DNA from: Pipra filicauda
Lineage: Eukaryota; Chordata; Aves; Passeriformes; Pipridae
DNA: 64,000 bases
Direction of reading: 5' to 3'
Assembly: GCF_003945595.2 (NCBI RefSeq)
Contig: NW_024104430.1
Coordinates: 372,001-436,000 of the forward strand
In this document: piece by piece, positions 59,366-64,000 of the stretch
Position numbering within the stretch: the first letter of the stretch is position 1
Layout: each line of letters opens with the position of its first letter
The notes under the pieces: generated by a model
The model's input: the letters and a program-made list of their open reading frames with translations, nothing else
The model's database searches: none
Told to the model about the DNA's origin: nothing
Position numbers and translations under genes: made by a program

Positions 59366-62300
59366 TATATTCTGAGAACAAATATCTTGACAAATATTAT
59401 ATGTAATTAACAGAGTTGCTACAAACACTCAAAAGATTGTGTTTATTAACCATGTCTGCCTCTAGCTTCTTCAGAATATAATAATGGTATGATATCTGTC
59501 ATCTACCTCATAGAAACATTCTGATTATTAATAATTTTATGCTAAATTTCAAAGAGCAACCTACACTCACTTTCTGAAATTTATATTTTGTTACTCCCCA
59601 GTTTTCAGTTCCTGATAATACTAGCTGGTCTGTTAATTTTTAAAAAATAAAGTTTTTCTTAAAATAGTTTTGAAAAGCTCTATAAGACTGCAAATGCTGT
59701 GGGCTGTGAGTGCTTAAAGAGGTTAATATTTGTAACTAAGAGATTTGTCTCGAGGGAAGAATAGGTATCCAAATTACTTATGATTGTGTAAATTGTGATT
59801 TTTACTCTAAACAAAAGGAAAATCAGAGGCATGCATTTCTTTTCCACTAATTGTTAGTATGACTGCACTCATGTGATGAATGGAGACCTATGCTCAGGGT
59901 AGGCTATTAGACTTCACATTACTTCTGACGACACTTCCCTTTGTTATAATGTCAGAATATTTCTGAAGCTATTGCTGTAAAAGAAGGTCAGGTCACCTAT
60001 ATTTTATTCAAAAAGTGCAATTCTTAGAGTAAACTAAAACACTAAAATATGAGTTTACCATAATTTTGTTTTTCAAGCATATCTCCACATTAGCTTCATT
60101 CAGATACTGAGAACTATTTTGTATCTATGATAATGAAAAACTCTGCAGATAGCATTAGGGATTTTTTCATTGTTTTTACCTTTGTCTTTCACCTTTGTTT
60201 TTCATTCCTTATTTATAAAATTTCGTTTGATAAATAACTGCAGGGGTAACTTTCTGACATTACCTTCCATATTCACCAGTGATAATTTCTGCTACACTAT
60301 CAGCTGTAAAATGCAACCAGAACCATACATTTTTGGTGGCCTTCAGTAAAAAAAGGAAAGACAATCTCATTCTGAATAATGGGACAACTCTGTCTGTTAA
60401 GTAATGATGCCTTTTCCTAAGGAATATTAATGTTTGTGCTTCTTACAAAAAGATTTCCTGAATGGATAAAAATATTTTAGCACACAACCATTATAGATTG
60501 CTTATCACTGGTGATGGACCAGGTAAGTGTGTTCTGGATGAAGATGAAAGTGCAGTTAAAATTCAGTTATTCATTTATTTGTTTTCATCCATTCCTTTCC
60601 AGCAGATAGGTGAGTACAATAATAAGAACTGACTGGCTTTTATCTGTGCTAGGAGAATCTGAAAGGCCAAGGGATAGAGGCTATGCATTTAGATAATGAA
60701 GGGTCAGGCACTATACTGACTAGATGAACGTCACAAAATAAAATAGAGACAACTGCTTGAGAAACACACAGGTATGGAGAAAAAAGAATGCAAGGAAATA
60801 ATAAGGCTGTATTAAGTTGACAGAAAAGACAGCAGTGACAGAACAGAACTTCTATGTCTTTCCACATTTCTGAAGGAAGATGTAAACTGCATCTTCTAAA
60901 CCCTTGTAGCCTACATATGCTAATCCCCTAATAGCAATAGAGAAATGATTGATTAATTTTTTGTTAATTATTTGTGTGGTATTTTTTACAATAGAAAAAA
61001 ACTATAAATGCACTGTTAAATGCTACTAACGAGACTAACAAATCTGCCCAAGGGAGTGATACTTCTAGCAAATACAAATATGTTTGAAATGTTTCACAAG
61101 ACATATGTGACACCTTAAGTAATCTGAGAAGAGGCTTAATCATATAGTGCTCTGAGTTTGGTGCTGCCATGGGTACCTTTCTGACATCATTTCATCACAC
61201 TTTCTTTGCAAGGAGGTAAAACCAGTTACTTGATCTTCTCTTCTCCTTCTGCCTCTTATTCATCCTTCATCCATTCAACACACGCAAGTCCCTGCCTAAA
61301 TCGTGCTGCTTCTTAGGACACGCTGTAAACAAGATCACTAAAACTATCATTATTTTTAAAGCTTTCAGGGATCTAGTAATGGGGTATACTCGCAACCACT
61401 TGTAAAAGAAGACATGAAAGGTCATAGTAACGCAGAATGGTAAAAGTGGCAGAAACTAAAGATGTGTCTAGGAAAAAAAAGGATATAGCCGTGTCCTGAA
61501 CATTGTCTCAATTTCTCAGGAGTGCTTGTCTCCTGCAGTGCACTCCATATCGCCAGCACAAGGCCTTTATTTAAAAGTGGAGGATGGGACGCTTGCTGAA
61601 CTGCATCTATCAGAGTAACTTTCAACTTTCTCATCGTTACTTCTAGTAGTATTCAGAATATTACCAAAAAAAATAGTCCTTTTAATTGGTGTCCAACCCA
61701 AATCAATGATCACCCGTGCCAGTTCTAGGGGCTCCAGCTAGTCAGCTTTCTTCCACAGCTTGAAATCAGAATCTTCTTGGGTGGCAGTGGAGTGCTGGCT
61801 GGGAAATCTGTGTTTGTATGGCTACAGAATTACTTCAGCACAGGACCAAATGTCCTGGGACCTTGCAGACCAATCAGGCAGATATTTAGCAAATTCAGGA
61901 ACCTACAGGATAGACAGTGCTAGAGAGTGGGCAACTGAATTTCAATATTAGACATGAGGGGTGTTTTCATTATTTAATTCCGTGTTTGTGGCATTCATTT
62001 TTCCTTGTAGACACCCCTTTTATTTTCTCATATGTAAAATAAAAGGAATGATACAAATGTTCTTTTTAAAGTAATTCAGATATCCACTGAAAAAAGTGCA
62101 ATTAAAAATACATGTTGTAATGCTACCTGAAAATCTAGTGCTACTTCTGCATTAAAGCTATTTTGATTACATATACATTAATCATTGTAGTGAAAACATA
62201 TAAAGATTTGCATATTCCAGTAGAAGTATTATATAAACAGTGACTTCTTGTCGGTTGTGCATTGATTTATAGCAGCTGAAATGGACCAAAATCAAGTCCT

Positions 62301-62495
62301 TAGGAAGCATCTTGTGGAAAAAAACTATAATAAAATGAAAAAAACATCATGATGTGCAGGATAATACAATTAAAAAAGGAAAAGTAAGAAAAATATTTAA
62401 TTTACATCAATGCAAAGTAATCTTTGAAATGGTTTTGACTGGGAATACTTGTCTAGACTTCACTTGTTTTTATGATCATGTTCTTTAAAATTGTT

Positions 62496-63285
62496 AGAGA
62501 GATGCCTCTGCCCAAATCAAGGCGCAATATGCCAAAGAGAATAGCACAGATTTTTATTCAACAGTAAATGTGAAGTAAAGAGAGATAGAAAGAAACAAGA
62601 GAAAGAAAGAAAGGGGGAGAGAAAGGGAGTGACAGAGAGACAGATTAAGTAGAGAAAATATCACCACTCTGTGGATTCCAACGGTGTCCCATTGATCACA
62701 CCTGTGGTGTTCTTGGTAGTGAGAGTCCCAGTCTTTTCAAAGTGATGGTTGCAGCCGGATCCATCAAGAGTAGCCCAGGTTGGTGTGTACAGTGCCCATT
62801 AATGCTCATCAGCAGAGATTAATATCTTCAGGCTATGTGTGAATTGTCCCTGTGCTTCCCTAGAGGGGAGTTATCGCAGATCAGTCATTTGTGTAAGGGC
62901 AAAGAAACCTACCTCATCTCACAGGATTTGCCTCTTTCCTTATTCTATTCAACACCCAGTTTGCAGACTGAGATGTGCTGTCCTCAGCACCTGGGCAGTT
63001 ACTTTGTACATCACCAGCTTGCACCGTGATTGTCTGAGCCATTAGCATTCCAGCCTTTCATACTTGTGGATACATTCTTCTCCTGGGATAAGTGCACAAC
63101 AGCACCATCTTATCTCAAGTTCCTATCACAGTCCACATTAGTTGGTATATTTGGAGAGGGGCGGGTCTAGTAAGCAGTTGCTTCTTTGCACACTTTGCTA
63201 CAGCAGACAAAAGTCCTTCAGTGATTTTAACAATGTTTAAGCCATAAACCATTTCAATGTCTCTCACTCATGTTGTCTGTAAAAG
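62496..63285 (-). mobile_element. Avian ERV solo LTR (~790 bp)
   Basis: Recognised as a reverse-oriented avian ERV LTR by 'gtcccagtcttttcaaagtg' (62727), 'gagattaatatcttcaggct' (62815), 'tgattgtctgagccattag' (63028) and 'tagcattccagcctttcata' (63042). It has an AATAAA signal on - (62558-62553) and the purine-rich tract 62572-62645 just inside. Edges are approximate and no TSD was confirmed. Frames of 64-68 codons at 62835-63045 are accidental. Confidence 0.78.
62572..62645. repeat. Purine-rich GAAA/GAGA tract within the LTR
   Basis: About 74 bp almost without pyrimidines on +, made of GAAA and GA units. It seems to be a constitutive, expandable part of this LTR family. Confidence 0.85.
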
Positions 63286-64000
63286 GGCTACATAATATAG
63301 AAATATTATTTTCCTTATCAGTTTGCTTTAATATGGCATGGTTTCAAGCAAGTTCACTCTCAAGCAAGTTCACCCTTTGCTCTCAGCTCTACACACTCCA
63401 CTCAGCATAACCAAACAGAAGTCATATTTCTGCAGAAGAAAAATATAGTGCATGAAACAAAAAAGGAAACAACATGGAGCTGTGCAAAAATTAAGTGAAT
63501 ATGAATTCTCACATCTTTGACAAAAACCTCTTATTTGTCAAGATTTTGCAGCATATTCACTGCAAAAGGAAACTCTCTAGCTCCACAGTTGCTTCCCTCT
63601 TTCCCTACACTTTCAAAAATGAACAGCCAAAGACATCAGAACAAGATGTGAAAGGTTTTGTTTCGCAGAGATAATGTTGTCACAATCATCCAGCTACAAT
63701 CAGCCAACCTGGCTGATTCAGATGTGTACGGTCTGTAGCTAGGGCAAGCTGTAGTACTCATTAACATATTTTGGTGTTTGCTACTATAAAATATGTATGA
63801 AAATTCTCATGGAAAAGACATGGTTTAGCCATGCATTTTAACTAAAAGGACTAGACTTCATGCACTACTGACATCCAGTTTTTGTGGTTGAAATACAATA
63901 CTGACTGGATTTCCCAATCTCCTAGAAACTCAGTGTTTGCCACAATGCATTTTTGCTTCTTCAGATGTGCAGTTCCTGATCTCACCACTTCCAAATGAAA
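63286..64000. other. Non-coding DNA
   Basis: Nothing recognised except a small tandem duplication 'caagcaagttcac' near 63347-63372. Confidence 0.5.

Larger units (their letters stand above)
56736..62495. other. AT-rich non-coding DNA
   Basis: No gene recognised over 5.8 kb. It contains a 25-bp direct repeat (57145-57208) and an AT/GT-rich microsatellite-like stretch (59290-59365). Confidence 0.5.

Overview
This window looks like gene-free, AT-rich nuclear DNA from a bird. The diagnosis rests on its repeats. There are several CR1 LINE fragments of avian type, with the typical reverse-transcriptase region and the short 3' tail, and about ten solo LTRs that I recognise as avian endogenous-retrovirus (ERV) families. 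I found no exon chain, no conserved protein domain outside retroelements, no functional RNA gene and no CpG-island-like promoter. Open frames are short, and many open only at non-ATG codons. The sequence is therefore either intergenic or inside a very large intron.

The most informative content is four small insertions that belong together. Two are 5'-truncated 3' ends of an RTE-clade LINE (8101-8204 on +, 8776-8886 on -). Each has its own target-site duplication (TSD), and each preserves the last ~19 codons of the RTE ORF followed by a 3' UTR of only ~46 nt. Two are copies of a tRNA-Glu-derived SINE (14428-14763 on +; 21186-21473 on -, 5'-truncated). They also carry TSDs, and their last ~35 nt match the RTE 3' UTR. 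This is a LINE/SINE partnership in which the SINE borrowed the LINE's tail. RTE elements are absent from most birds. From memory, the horizontally acquired AviRTE family occurs in a few lineages, including suboscine passerines, parrots, hornbills, trogons and hummingbirds. Together with passerine-looking LTRs this makes a suboscine passerine my leading guess, which is inference.

Layout: CR1 (1.0-2.1 kb), CR1 tail (3.2 kb), ERVL-like LTR (3.6-4.7 kb), A/C-rich tract (7.56-7.65 kb), two inverted RTE ends (8.1-8.9 kb), LTR (9.8-10.7 kb), LTR (13.05-13.8 kb), SINE (14.4-14.8 kb), CR1 with an open RT palm segment (16.4-17.4 kb), SINE (21.2-21.5 kb), LTR (22.9-23.6 kb), LTR (29.9-30.6 kb), CR1 tail (31.3 kb), two abutting CR1 pieces (34.95-36.66 kb), possible ERV polypurine tract (41.7 kb), LTR (43.0-43.5 kb), very long LTR (44.9-46.4 kb), compact LTR (47.9-48.25 kb), LTR (51.6-52.2 kb), CR1 pieces (56.3-56.7 kb) and LTR (62.5-63.3 kb). 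The rest is AT-rich sequence with small microsatellites and short tandem duplications.

No genes here work together in a pathway. What can be read is a history of insertions: old CR1 and ERV insertions decayed to fragments and solo LTRs, plus an RTE/SINE wave whose copies still have legible TSDs.
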